From positions 2,108,001 through 2,172,000 of the forward strand of contig CBDFNC010000005.1 of NCBI GenBank assembly GCA_965249895.1: 64,000 nucleotides of DNA, written 5' to 3'. Source of the stretch: CBDFNC01 sp965249895. Its GTDB lineage: Bacteria; Pseudomonadota; Gammaproteobacteria; Enterobacterales; CBDFNC01. The position numbers and the translations under genes are program-made. The notes beneath the pieces were generated by a model, which worked only from the letters and a program-made list of their open reading frames with translations, was not told the DNA's origin and made no database searches. Positions 52,830-62,500 of this stretch are shown here, one piece after another (within the stretch, counting starts at the first letter, position 1; every line of letters begins with the position of its first letter).

Positions 52830-53570
52830 ATGACTTCCATTAATCAGTTAGCGCAGCACATGCGAAGCCTTCGGCTTAATAGCATGGCGATTCAACTGGA
52901 AACACTGATAACCCAGGCAGAAGACAATGAACTGTCGTACCTGCAATTCACTGATAGTTTACTCGAACATGAAGTTGCCGCGAGAAATCAAAAGCGAATA
53001 GCGATAAACCGACGTAAAGCGGGATTTCCAATAGAAAAACACCTGGAAGAGTTTGATTACAGGCATCAAGCATCGATAACCAAACGACAAGTTAACCAGT
53101 TGTTGGACTTCAGTTTTATCGACAATAGAAGCAACCTAATCTTCATCGGACCGCCTGGAGTGGGGAAAACACACCTGGCAACCGGTATAGGATTAAAGGC
53201 GATAACGGCAGGCTACAAGGTGTTATTTATCTCTGCACTCGGCCTTGTTGAAGCCCTTGAGCTTGCAGAGCTGAAAGGAGAGCTGAAGAAAAAAATAAAC
53301 CAGCTTAGTAAATACGATTTGGTCATCATCGATGAGCTAGGTTATTTGCCGATGAACAAGCACAGTAATCACAACTTATTCCAGCTAATCAATGCGCTAT
53401 ATGAATATAGGTCGATCATCCTGACAACAAATAAAGAATTTACTCAGTGGGGTGAGTTCTTTGTCGATGAGAATGTGGCAGTACCTATCGTTGATAGACT
53501 GATCCACCATTCAAGGATTTTTATGCTGGGAGGAGAAAGTTACCGTTTAAAGCAGAAAGTGAATCAGTAA
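52830..53570 (+). CDS. istB: IS21 helper ATPase IstB
   Basis: 246 residues from ATG 52830 after AAGGAGG. AAA+ Walker A GPPGVGKTH (107-115), Walker B LVIIDELGYLPMNKHS, and sensor region IILTTNKEFTQWGEFF. IstB selects targets and activates IstA. It overlaps the istA 3' end by 14 bp, the usual istAB coupling. Intact, but its partner istA is split here. Confidence 0.95.
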   Translation: MTSINQLAQHMRSLRLNSMAIQLETLITQAEDNELSYLQFTDSLLEHEVAARNQKRIAINRRKAGFPIEKHLEEFDYRHQASITKRQVNQLLDFSFIDNRSNLIFIGPPGVGKTHLATGIGLKAITAGYKVLFISALGLVEALELAELKGELKKKINQLSKYDLVIIDELGYLPMNKHSNHNLFQLINALYEYRSIILTTNKEFTQWGEFFVDENVAVPIVDRLIHHSRIFMLGGESYRLKQKVNQ

Positions 53571-53633
53571 AATGACCCCGGGGTGGGTCAAAATTAATGG
53601 CCGGAGGTGGGTCAAAACTATTGTCCATTGACA

Positions 53634-54322
53634 TCACTGTTCCATTTCCCCCCCAGCACATAACCGTGATTAACCGTTACATCGATATTTTCATCATTCG
53701 CTAATCGGTGACTATTACCGTAGCTGAACGACATGCTGTCTTCCTTACGCTCGAACTGATATTGGGCCCCCAACTCGAAAGAATCTGATTTATAGGTATA
53801 AACTGCGGCATTATCCACAATATCCGTACCCAGGACGTTACTTAACATCTTGGCGCTGCCACCATAAGCGTAGGATTTATCGTGTTTGCCTACTGCCCAA
53901 TCGGCAGGGCTCAACTGGCGACCAAAGGTTAAAGTGCCTGCCCCCTCTTTACCCACACCCACTACATATTGGCGACCATACATATCCGTACTGTTAACCT
54001 CAGCTTCAGTGGTCAGGTTACGCATACCAACTTCAAAGTAACCTTCACCAAACCAGCCATTGTCACCTTGCTGCTTCACTGAAAAACCAATGCGGGAATC
54101 ATTATCATATAAACGAGGGTTACTGCCGTTCACTATATCGGCCTGCACACGCATTTCACCGTGTACCTTCATTGATGTATTGTCATTCCTAAACAGTTCA
54201 ATCCCTTCAGTTGTGCCTATATGGCTACTAAGAGGTAACGCTTCTCCCTGCGTTTCTTCGGCAAGCGCCACATTAGATACCAGCGCAGAAATGATTAGCG
54301 ATAGAGCTGTTTTCTTCATCAT
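53634..54322 (-). pseudogene. N-terminal fragment of a porin gene
   Basis: Signal peptide MKKTALSLIISALVSNVALAEE, then beta-barrel strands (MKVHGEMRVQADIVNG, DNDSRIGFSVKQQGDNGWFG, GTLTFGRQLSPADWAVGK) of the OmpC/PhoE-type Gram-negative porin fold. It runs to GKWNSD and then into IS21 sequence. ATG 54322 follows GAAGG. The C-terminal half is at 49131-49583. Confidence 0.9.
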
Positions 54323-54691
54323 CAAAAATACCTTCTTTTAGTTTATTGTCGCCGACCAGCTTTTCAGGAAATGTGATCAGCAGGCTCATGGGCATGAGTC
54401 ATAACGGTATTTAACGATGGGATAAACAGGCAGACAACAAAATCAATCAAAAATAAACAAAATGACAAGGAATGAAATTAATTACTTATATAACAATATG
54501 TTACATAAAATACAAAAGTTCTAAAAATATATAAAAGACAAATATTTCGATGGAAATCAGCTCACGAATATGGCTCAGCAGGCATACAGGAATATTCTAC
54601 ACACTTAAGGGCTGACCTCATTGCATCAAGGCGATACATTTATATGCCAGAGGGTAAGTTCAAATAGCTAGGTAAGAGTTGGACTGGCAAG
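54323..54691. other. Upstream region of the disrupted porin
   Basis: Very AT-rich, with TATATAA-like runs that may hold the porin promoter. No gene or repeat recognised. Confidence 0.4.
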
Positions 54692-55861
54692 TTAAATAAA
54701 GCGAGAGGTATCGATACCATACTTTTCGGCGGCGATGCTACGCTCCACTTGCAGTTCTTGTTCCCTGGCTAAATCCATCAGCTTAACATCCAGATAACGG
54801 TTATATTTTCCATGATAAATAAGCTTTACCTTGGGTTTACGTGGTTGTTTGATATTTTCCTGCCAGACAATACCCACGGTACCATTGGTCAGTTCCACCA
54901 GGGATCCTACGGGGTAATACCCCACACAACGAATAAATTGATGCAATAAATCCAGATCTACCTGGTGCGGTGTCTTATCCAATAAGACTTTAAACGCCAC
55001 TGCTGGACTGGCGCCTTTTTTATAACAGCGCTCTGCCGTCATGGCATCATAAATGTCCACTATGGTGAGCATACGTACAAACTCGGATAAGTCTTTAGCG
55101 GTTTTGCCGTAAGGATACCCGCTACCATCGAGGGTTTCATGGTGATAAGCGGCCAATTGACGACATACATCCGGCAGGCCATCTATTTGCTTGATATAGG
55201 TTTCACCAAACAAAGTATGCTTTTTCATGACGTCAAATTCGACTTCTGTCAGTCGTGCGGGTTTATTTAAGATCTCGTTAGGCACTTTAATCTTGCCGAT
55301 ATCGTGCAGGGTGCCACCAATAGCCAGGAGTTTAGTCGTATCCCTGTCCTTACCCAGAAAATGGGCAAAGGTGGCCATCAACACCCCAACATTCACCGAA
55401 TGTTCCAGCAAATATTCATCTTTTTCCCGAATAGCCGACAAGCAGAACATGGCGTCTTTATTTTGTAGGACCGAATCAATCATTGCGTCGGCTAGGTCGA
55501 ACAGGGGCTCCATGTCGACCTGACGACCCTCGAATACCCCTTCCAGGACTTTTTCAACCTGAGCTTTGGAGTCCTTAAAGATTTTCTTCGCCTGATTAAC
55601 CTGGACCTCACTCACCATAACTGCAGGTTTTTCCTTGACTGGCGTAGCTTTGTCTTGCTGTTTGGGTTCAGGTAAATTGGATAGCTCCAGGTCAACCACG
55701 ACTTGTTTTATTCCTTTCTTTTTCAGCGCCTGAATCACCTTTTCGTCCACCTTACCCGGCTTACCAATAGATACTCGCCCCTGCTCCCCGCTCAAGGCAA
55801 TAACATACATACCAGGGGTCAAATTGCTGACTGCAAATGTTTCGTGGTTTTTGGCGTTCAA
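54692..55861 (-). CDS. HD-GYP domain cyclic-di-GMP phosphodiesterase
   Basis: 389 residues from TTG 55861, 6 bp after AGGAG. N-terminal DUF3391 (res 5-60, VSNLTPGMYVIALSGEQGRV), then an HD-GYP domain with HD in GGTLHDIGKIKVP (His186-Asp187) and HHETLDGSGYPYG (240-252), where the GYP motif is present. Such enzymes cleave c-di-GMP and lower biofilm signalling. All key metal residues appear intact. Confidence 0.92.
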   Translation of the reverse strand: MNAKNHETFAVSNLTPGMYVIALSGEQGRVSIGKPGKVDEKVIQALKKKGIKQVVVDLELSNLPEPKQQDKATPVKEKPAVMVSEVQVNQAKKIFKDSKAQVEKVLEGVFEGRQVDMEPLFDLADAMIDSVLQNKDAMFCLSAIREKDEYLLEHSVNVGVLMATFAHFLGKDRDTTKLLAIGGTLHDIGKIKVPNEILNKPARLTEVEFDVMKKHTLFGETYIKQIDGLPDVCRQLAAYHHETLDGSGYPYGKTAKDLSEFVRMLTIVDIYDAMTAERCYKKGASPAVAFKVLLDKTPHQVDLDLLHQFIRCVGYYPVGSLVELTNGTVGIVWQENIKQPRKPKVKLIYHGKYNRYLDVKLMDLAREQELQVERSIAAEKYGIDTSRFI

Positions 55862-56242
55862 ACTTTGCTCCTATTACAACTCAGGGATCACCGAAGGAGG
55901 TCTCATCAAAAAACGATGCTTTATATCACATTCAAGTAAACATTTAACCTTTTACTGGCGCTATGTAAGGAACGCAAAGCATTACTATGATGTGGCCCCG
56001 GCTAATTTTCTTAAATCAGCAAAATGACAACGAGCAGAAAATTAATTGAAACACAGCCAACTTATAAGCATAAAAACAGGCTTGTTGGTTACTAGGATTA
56101 GCAATGCCCTATGTACAACCAACCAGAGTTGTTTGATAGGTCCCTGGGAAAATCACTAAATTTATCCGCACTTTATGTTTTTTAGACCAAGAGTTGGACT
56201 TATTCAAGCGATGTGACGTCCAATTTAACCCAAAAGACCAGG
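55862..56242. other. Non-coding stretch
   Basis: Between the HD-GYP gene and a LysR remnant. No gene, RNA or mobile-element end recognised. Confidence 0.35.
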
Positions 56243-56470
56243 CTAAGCCCACAGGTAAAGCTTACTAACTTCGTAGCAGCAGATGAAACCTACGAAGCCG
56301 GCGTGCAGGGTTCGCCCCACCCTGTCGAACAAGGTAACGCCATAATTATTCTCCAGGGCTTTAACCTGCAAACTCACCGCCGCTTGAGTTAACGCCAATT
56401 TATCGGCCGCAGCTGCAAAACTGCCATAATCCGCAATGGCCACTAAGGAGCGCAGGGCTTTTAACGACAT
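56243..56470 (-). pseudogene. LysR regulator remnant (HTH only)
   Basis: The first ~60 residues (LKALRSLVAIADYGSFAAAA, TQAAVSLQVKALENNYGVTL, FDRVGRTLHAG) are a clear LysR DNA-binding domain. The sequence then departs into unrelated codons and stops at 75 residues. At the break, an inverted repeat CTTCGTAG / CTACGAAG (56269-56297) is present. A truncated gene. Confidence 0.8.
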
Positions 56471-56520
56471 AAGTTATACCAGTCTAAATTTCGCCAGATA
56501 TGAGAATAACTTAGCTGTGT

Positions 56521-57275
56521 CGTCATTTCCTGCGTTTTACCAAACCCAAGGGCAAACAGTTATTCCACCAACAAGACGAATTAGGCCCGGTTAGCGTTTT
56601 CGACAATGGCAGCTACCGTGTATTGTGTTTTGCTCCCGGTGATGAACAAAGCCGCCAGCTAAAAGCGCTCCCTATGTGCTACAACATAAATACACCCAGG
56701 CTGTATTACTATTTTGCCGACCCAAAAGCGCCCTGATCCTAGGCGTCGCAGGGGGATGTTTGCTGTCCACCCTGCAACAACAAATTCCAGGCATTAAATT
56801 AACCGGCGTGGAATTAAGACCTGCTGTCATAGACGCCGCATACCGGTTTTTTCAGCTGCCCAGAAGTAAAAAAATGAAACTGATAGAAGCTGACGCTAAC
56901 GTATTTTTAGCCGACGGTGAACACAAAAAAGTGGATATTCTGTTTGCCGATCTTTATCACGGGCAAGGGCTGGATACGTCTCAACTCGAAGCCAGATTTA
57001 TTTCTCAGTGTCAGGCGCGGTTAAAAGCCAATGGTTGGCTGGTACTTAATTGCTGGACAGAACACAGCGGAAAAAATGAGCTAGTGGAGCTGCTCATGGG
57101 AGAATTTGCCGATGTACGAGCCTGTCACACCAGTTCAGGTAACTGGCTGGTCTTTGCCGGTAAAACAACCAATAAGGATTCATTAAATCAGCTAAAAAAT
57201 AAAGCTCAGGTCCTGAGTAATGGCCTCGGATACAACTTGCAGCGCTATGTGTCTAATTTGTATGCAGTGGACTGA
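56521..57275 (+). pseudogene. Spermidine-synthase-like methyltransferase, frameshifted
   Basis: Frame A (56521 to about 56674) reads LFHQQDELGPVSVFDNGSYR-VLCF then DEQSRQLKALP, the N-terminal part of spermidine-synthase-like proteins. The frame then shifts, and the rest runs from GTG 56676 (QHKYTQAVLLF, LILGVAGGCLLSTL, LTGVELRPAVIDAAY, DILFADLYHGQGL) to 57275. No good start codon precedes frame A. Translation from GTG 56676 could make a 199-residue protein that still has the SAM-binding core, so some function is possible. Confidence 0.75.
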
Positions 57276-57293
57276 AATCAAGTGGGTTAAATG

Positions 57294-57313
57294 ACCTCCG
57301 GTAAACCGGAGGT
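57294..57313. terminator. Hairpin terminator
   Basis: ACCTCCGG-taaa-CCGGAGGT followed by TT, between the convergent methyltransferase-like and IalB-like genes. Confidence 0.75.
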
Positions 57314-57370
57314 TTATCCACACTTCATATCAAATTCGCAGAGATGTTCATCTGGACAAGTGCAGCTGAG

Positions 57371-57898
57371 CTATTTGGCCGCCTTGTTTCTGGTCTGCAT
57401 AGTATTGTAGGCCTTGGTAAAGCCCTTAGGTGAAAACGGTATAGAAACCTTGGTGCCATCCTGAGTAACCAAAACAATCCGACCTTTTTCCACCGCTTTT
57501 TTCAAGGCGACAGTAAAACTTTCACCAATCGCACCTTCCACATAACAACCCTCTGCAGCACAGCGGTTAACATTTAGCGCCTCAGAAAAGCTGCCAATTT
57601 CTACTAGTACACCAGGTAAAAGATTGAAATCCAATGGTAATACAAATTGCACAACATCTTTCTTGCTGACTTTGTTGTATGTCAGGCTTACTACCAGGAC
57701 ATTTTGCTTTAGTTCATCGTGAACAACCCTTTGGATCATCTGGCATTTGATCCCATTAATACTGGGGTCATAACACTCTAAGGCCCAATCGCTAAAAGTA
57801 TCTGTTGTTACTTTCGGTCCTGATTGAGTCGCTTTATCCTGAGCATTAACCGTCAGGCTAAACCCTAATACTAAACCCCAAATAACAGTCCTAAACAT
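57371..57898 (-). CDS. IalB family (invasion-associated locus B) protein
   Basis: 175 residues with signal peptide (VIWGLVLGFSLTVNAQ). FSDWALECYDPSINGIKCQM, then a beta-rich region with a Cys pair CAAEGCYVEG, is the IalB family (PF06776). IalB of Bartonella is linked to red-cell invasion, but most family members are environmental and uncharacterised. It lies 29 bp downstream of tpsB on the same strand, so it is probably co-transcribed with the two-partner secretion genes. Confidence 0.88.
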   Translation of the reverse strand: MFRTVIWGLVLGFSLTVNAQDKATQSGPKVTTDTFSDWALECYDPSINGIKCQMIQRVVHDELKQNVLVVSLTYNKVSKKDVVQFVLPLDFNLLPGVLVEIGSFSEALNVNRCAAEGCYVEGAIGESFTVALKKAVEKGRIVLVTQDGTKVSIPFSPKGFTKAYNTMQTRNKAAK

Positions 57899-57927
57899 TT
57901 CAAATTCCTTACTACTAAAAATATTGC

Positions 57928-59595
57928 TTAAAAATTGTATGTCAGCTTAGCTAACAGCTTGCTTTCTGAATCCAGGATCTCCGGCATATCAAAACCATGG
58001 GCCCAAATCATGGACAGGCCAAGGTTACCCACCAACCCCGAATTAACTTCTATACCCGCGCCGCTGAACGAGTCCTGGCCAAAACCAAGATCCTGGTCAT
58101 TTTTTACCACGCCGACTTCATAATAGATGCTGGTATCCAGCGACTTTATTACTCTCGAAAGACCTGAACCGGTCCAGCCTAAACTAAGCCTATGTTCCCA
58201 GCCCTTATCCCCTGCGATAACCCCCGAACCCAATGAGCGAATTGAATAAACTCCACCCAGGGACCATTTTTCCGTAGAAGGCATACGCTCATTCGTAGTA
58301 AATTGCGCCCGCCCCTTATAAGCGGCATAGGCGCCGATTTCACTACTGATACGGTAACTCGCCGCCAGGTTCCAACGCTGAATATCGCGCTTTTTCTCAC
58401 CGGAAAAGCCGGCATGCTCTGTTGCCGCATAGGTATAGGTCAGTGACGTCATCAGGTTTTGCCCCGCCTCACTCCACGCATAGTCGAGTCCCGACCAGAG
58501 CCTCCAGCCTGTGTTTTCTGTGCGAATGATGCCGACATACCCTTCACTATCCGTCCTGTCCACCCCAGCCCTGAACTGTAAAAAATAAGGGGTCCAGGGG
58601 CTGAGTACCCGGCTGTAATTCAGGGTGGCGAAATGGCTCTTGCTCTTTATTCCGATTGAAGCCCTGGGCTCTTGGATCACCTTACTCCTGGAGTAAGAAT
58701 AAAAAGCGCCGATATTGTCAACCAGGGTTAAAGGCCTGTTGTAGTCAACAAAAAACGACTGAGTGCCTTTTTTTAAACCCAGGCTAGCTCCTAAGGTTAG
58801 CGGGTCGGCTGAACCCGACAATGACGCACTCCTGAATATGCCTCCCAGCTTGGCCTTGCCATTTGATTCAGAGCCATAATTATCCAGATAAAGCTGCCCA
58901 GAGTATTTCGCCTGCTCCCGGACCTTTAGACTCATAGCCGTCGTCCCTTCTGTGGCGCCGGCCTGAAAGTCTGTGTTCAACTGGGTATTACGCAAAATAC
59001 TAAAAGTGCTTAGTTTATAGTTAAGTTCATCGAGCCGTGGCGGAGATTGAGTGGAGATATCCAGTTGGTCCAGGATAAACTCACTATCCAACATCTGGTT
59101 GCCACTTATGCCAATCCCCTCTATCACCCCTTCGATTACCTTTACCTTAATAACCCCATCCTTAATTTTCTGCGCAGGCAGAAAGGCCAGACAGGTAAAA
59201 TAACCTTTTTCGGCATAAAGCTTATTCACCCGGGCGACAAACTCATAGGCTTCTGCAAGTTTTATCTCCCTTTTCTCGTATTCTTTTTTAAGCTGCTCCA
59301 GCACCTCGCTGTCAAGCAGGCTCACTCCCGACAGTTCCAGCTGATGTAAAAAGAGCTTATGATCTTTAATCGCCGGATCGATTTGCTGCTTGTCTGTTGG
59401 CAGCTCAAGCAAAGGCGGTGGTATTGGCGCCTCTTGTTGCTGCTGTTGCTCAAAATCCCGCAATAGCTCCCTTTCACGCTCCGCGTCGACATTTGACGAA
59501 GATGTCAATGGAAAATTAGCCGAAAAAGATGGGCCAGTCATGAGGCAACCAATACTCAATATGCAGCCCTTGCTGACCAGGTTTACGAATGACAT
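57928..59595 (-). CDS. TpsB outer-membrane transporter (ShlB/FhaC/HecB family)
   Basis: 555 residues. A signal region, a proline- and glutamine-rich linker (EQQQQQEAPIPPPLLELPTD), POTRA_2 (GYFTCLAFLPAQKIKDG, VKVIEGVIEGIGISGN) and a C-terminal 16-strand-type barrel (LYLDNYGSESNGKAKLGG) ending in Phe (KLTYNF). It secretes the partner TpsA across the outer membrane. It overlaps the tpsA 3' end by 13 bp (start ATG 59595), so the pair is translationally coupled. Confidence 0.93.
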   Translation of the reverse strand: MSFVNLVSKGCILSIGCLMTGPSFSANFPLTSSSNVDAERERELLRDFEQQQQQEAPIPPPLLELPTDKQQIDPAIKDHKLFLHQLELSGVSLLDSEVLEQLKKEYEKREIKLAEAYEFVARVNKLYAEKGYFTCLAFLPAQKIKDGVIKVKVIEGVIEGIGISGNQMLDSEFILDQLDISTQSPPRLDELNYKLSTFSILRNTQLNTDFQAGATEGTTAMSLKVREQAKYSGQLYLDNYGSESNGKAKLGGIFRSASLSGSADPLTLGASLGLKKGTQSFFVDYNRPLTLVDNIGAFYSYSRSKVIQEPRASIGIKSKSHFATLNYSRVLSPWTPYFLQFRAGVDRTDSEGYVGIIRTENTGWRLWSGLDYAWSEAGQNLMTSLTYTYAATEHAGFSGEKKRDIQRWNLAASYRISSEIGAYAAYKGRAQFTTNERMPSTEKWSLGGVYSIRSLGSGVIAGDKGWEHRLSLGWTGSGLSRVIKSLDTSIYYEVGVVKNDQDLGFGQDSFSGAGIEVNSGLVGNLGLSMIWAHGFDMPEILDSESKLLAKLTYNF

Positions 59596-62500
59596 TTAAG
59601 TCCCTTTTGCTTACTGCAACTTACTTCCTGCTTTTGAGAGTCCGACAAGTTGACGCCCAGATTAATCATTGTTGCTTGTGGTTTTAAATTCAGCAGTACG
59701 TCCGCTTGTTTATCTAACACAGGAACCACTTCGGAATATTCCCAAGACAGCCAGTTAATACGTCCCTGACTGGCGGCAAAACTACTCTGCTTCTGGACCG
59801 GCGCTACGCCGGTTGCAACCCGGTTGAAACCGACTTTGCTGAAGCTCTTATTCTGAGAAACAGCCTGAATGGCAAATCGCCCCGGATTGCGGGTAAAGAT
59901 ATAGGTGGTATTCGCATTATGTCCGGCACGAATAATTACCTTGCCAAACCCTGCAGCCAACGAGGAGTTATAGTCCTGATTGACATTGCGCTTCACCGCA
60001 GTCAGCCTGATATCCCCGTCTCCGGTAGCATGGAGCCTGGCAGTTGTTATATTTATATCTACATCAGCCTCTGCCGCTATATCTCCCTGCTGGGTTGTGA
60101 CTGGTCCCAAGAACTGAACATTTGCGGTTTCCGATATCAGTTGAACATCACCTTTTCCTGCCGTCTTAATCTCACGGACCAGTACATCTTTATGTGCGCG
60201 TAATTGAACATCGCCAAGACCGCCATCAAGCACTGTGCCAACAGCCTGGGTCACCTCATTGGTATAAGAAATCACCTTAACGGCACCGGCGCCTTTGGTC
60301 TTTATCCCGGCGTCAAGATTAACCGCGTCCCGGGCAGCTAAAGTGATAGCGCCATTTTCAGCCATAATTAGCTGATTAACATCTATCTTCCCCTGTCTGG
60401 AGTCTGCTTTCAGTTTGCCTTCTCCTCCAACACTGACGCTGGCTAAAGACAGTTTACCTTCAGCCTGCATTACAATACTCGCATCTGTGGTTTCAATGTC
60501 AGCACCGCGTCGCTGGAGCAACTCACCTTTTTCCGCGATCAAGCTGATATCACCGCGAGCCGTGGAGATAAGCTCATTGATCGAGAGAGACTGTCCGGCA
60601 ACCAGGCTTAACTGCCCATCTTGACTGATCAATTTGCCATCAGTTTGGATATTACTGGTTTGTGAATGCGCATAAATAGCACCCTGGCCACCTGTGTTGA
60701 TATTGCCCAGTAACACTTTACCTTTCGCCTTAATAGATACGTCCGCGTTAACAGTCACAATATCCGCAGCTTTGGTTTGGCTTAGCTCACCATTTTCAGC
60801 CACCAGTTCAATGGCACCAAAGCCTGTGCGAACCGTATCGTTAAGCTGAACGGATTGAGCGGCAACCAAACGTAACTTGCCGTTCTGGCTATTTAACTTG
60901 CCGTCAGACTGGATATCGCTGGTTTGTGACTGGACATCTATCGCGCCAATGCTCCCTGTGGAAATATTGGCCAGTCTCACCTTGCCCATGGCATTGACGG
61001 ACACCCCTGCGTTGGCAGAACTGATATCTGCGTCCATCGCCTGGTTGAACTCACCATTTTCCGCGACCAATTCAATGGGCCCCAAATCTGTGCTGATAGC
61101 TCCATTAATTGCAACAGATTGGCCAGCCACCAGCTTAACAGAGCCGTGCTGACTGCTTAGCTTGCCGACAGACTGGATATCGCTGGTTTGTGACAGCACA
61201 TCTATCGCACCGATACTCCCTGTGGAAATATTGGCCAGTCTCACCTTGCCCTTGGCATTGACGGACACCCCTGCGTTGGCAGAACTGATATCTGCGTCCA
61301 TCGCCTGGTTGAACTCACCATTTTCCGCGACCAATTCAATGGGCCCCAAATCTGTGCTGATAGCTCCATTAATGGCAACAGATTGGCCGGCCACCAGCTT
61401 AACAGCCCCGTGCTGACTGCTTAGCTTGCCGACAGACTGGATATCGCTGGTTTGTGACAGCACATCTATCGCACCGATACTCCCTGTGGAAATATTGGCC
61501 AGTCTCACCTTGCCCTTGGCATTGACGGATACACCTGCGTTAGCAGAACTGATGTCCGCATCCATCGCCTGGTTAAACTCACCATTTTCCGCGACCAATT
61601 CTATGGGCCCAAAATCTGAACTAACAGCACCATTAATGGCAACAGATTGGCCGGCCATCAGTTTAACGGCACCGTGCTGACTGCTTAGCTTGCCTTCTGA
61701 CTGGATATCGCTGGTTTGTGACAACACATCTATCGCACCGATACTCCCGGCGGAAATGTTGGCCAGCCTCACCCTGCCCTTGGCATTGACGGATACACCT
61801 GCGCTGGCTGAACTAATATCCGCATCCGTCGCCTGGTTGAACTCACCGCTTTCCGCGACCAATCCAATGGGGCCTAAATCCGTGCTGATGGCGCCATTAA
61901 TGGTAACAGATTGCCCTGCAGTGAGGTTAACTGCGCCATGCTCACTGGTTAACTGACCGTCAGATTTGATATCACCGGTTTCAGAACGCGCATTAATGGC
62001 ACCCTGGCTACCCGTGGTGATATTGGCCAGCAGCACCGGACCTTTGGCCTGAATAGCGACATTAGCTTTATCAGTATGAATATCAGCGCCCTGAGTCTGA
62101 ATAAATTTGCCGTTTTCCGCTACAAATTCAATATCCCCCTCGCGAGAGCCGACGTTATCGCCAACCAGCACAGACTGGTTAGCCACTAACCTTATCTTGC
62201 CATCTAGCGTGTTGATCTTACCCTGGACCAGTATATTGCTTGTTTCTGAATGAACATTAACGGTGCCTTGGCCACCGGCAGTAATATTGGCCAAGTCGAC
62301 ACTATTCTTCGCCCTGATAACAACATTTCCAGCTCCGGTTTTAATCTCAGCATGACCGGCCTGAATAACAGAACCGTTGTCCGCCCTGGCTGAAATGTCT
62401 CCGTTTCGCGTATTAATGCTGCTGTTTACGAACACTGAATTAGCTGCCGTCAAACTAACCGGACCATCGACACTAACAAGCTTGCCGTTGGTATGGATAT

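Larger units (their letters stand above)
49684..52843 (+). pseudogene. istA: IS21 transposase istA, split by a nested IS
   Basis: The 5' part (GTG 49684 to 49964) holds the HTH (LSIRAIAKETGLSRNTVRKY); the 3' part (51631-52843) holds the DDE domain (QQIQVDPGELRG, YDQTKLVV, GYDPESKGKVEAGVKYVK). Joining them without the nested element and one 8-bp duplicate gives 1494 bp, 498 codons in frame, reading ...LAASERTVRRYVHQIR. That is normal IstA length, so the gene was intact before the second insertion. Confidence 0.93.
49584..53633 (+). mobile_element. IS21-family element inserted in the porin gene
   Basis: Contains istA and istB. The ends share inverted sequences: GGACAATAAAATTGACCCAC on the left, and on the reverse strand at the right GGACAATAGTTTTGACCCAC, with a further TGACCCAC repeat inside each end, as in IS21 relatives. 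Exact termini and target duplication are not resolved to the base. Without the nested element it is about 2.4 kb. Confidence 0.85.

Noticed and set aside
49577..53639. ACTG as a 4-bp target duplication of the IS21 element
   Set aside because: Joining the porin halves at this repeat does not restore the frame, and the termini would not begin with TG; left unresolved.
60877..61956. Series of similar plus-strand open frames spaced 264 bp apart
   Set aside because: They are antisense shadows of the tpsA repeats.
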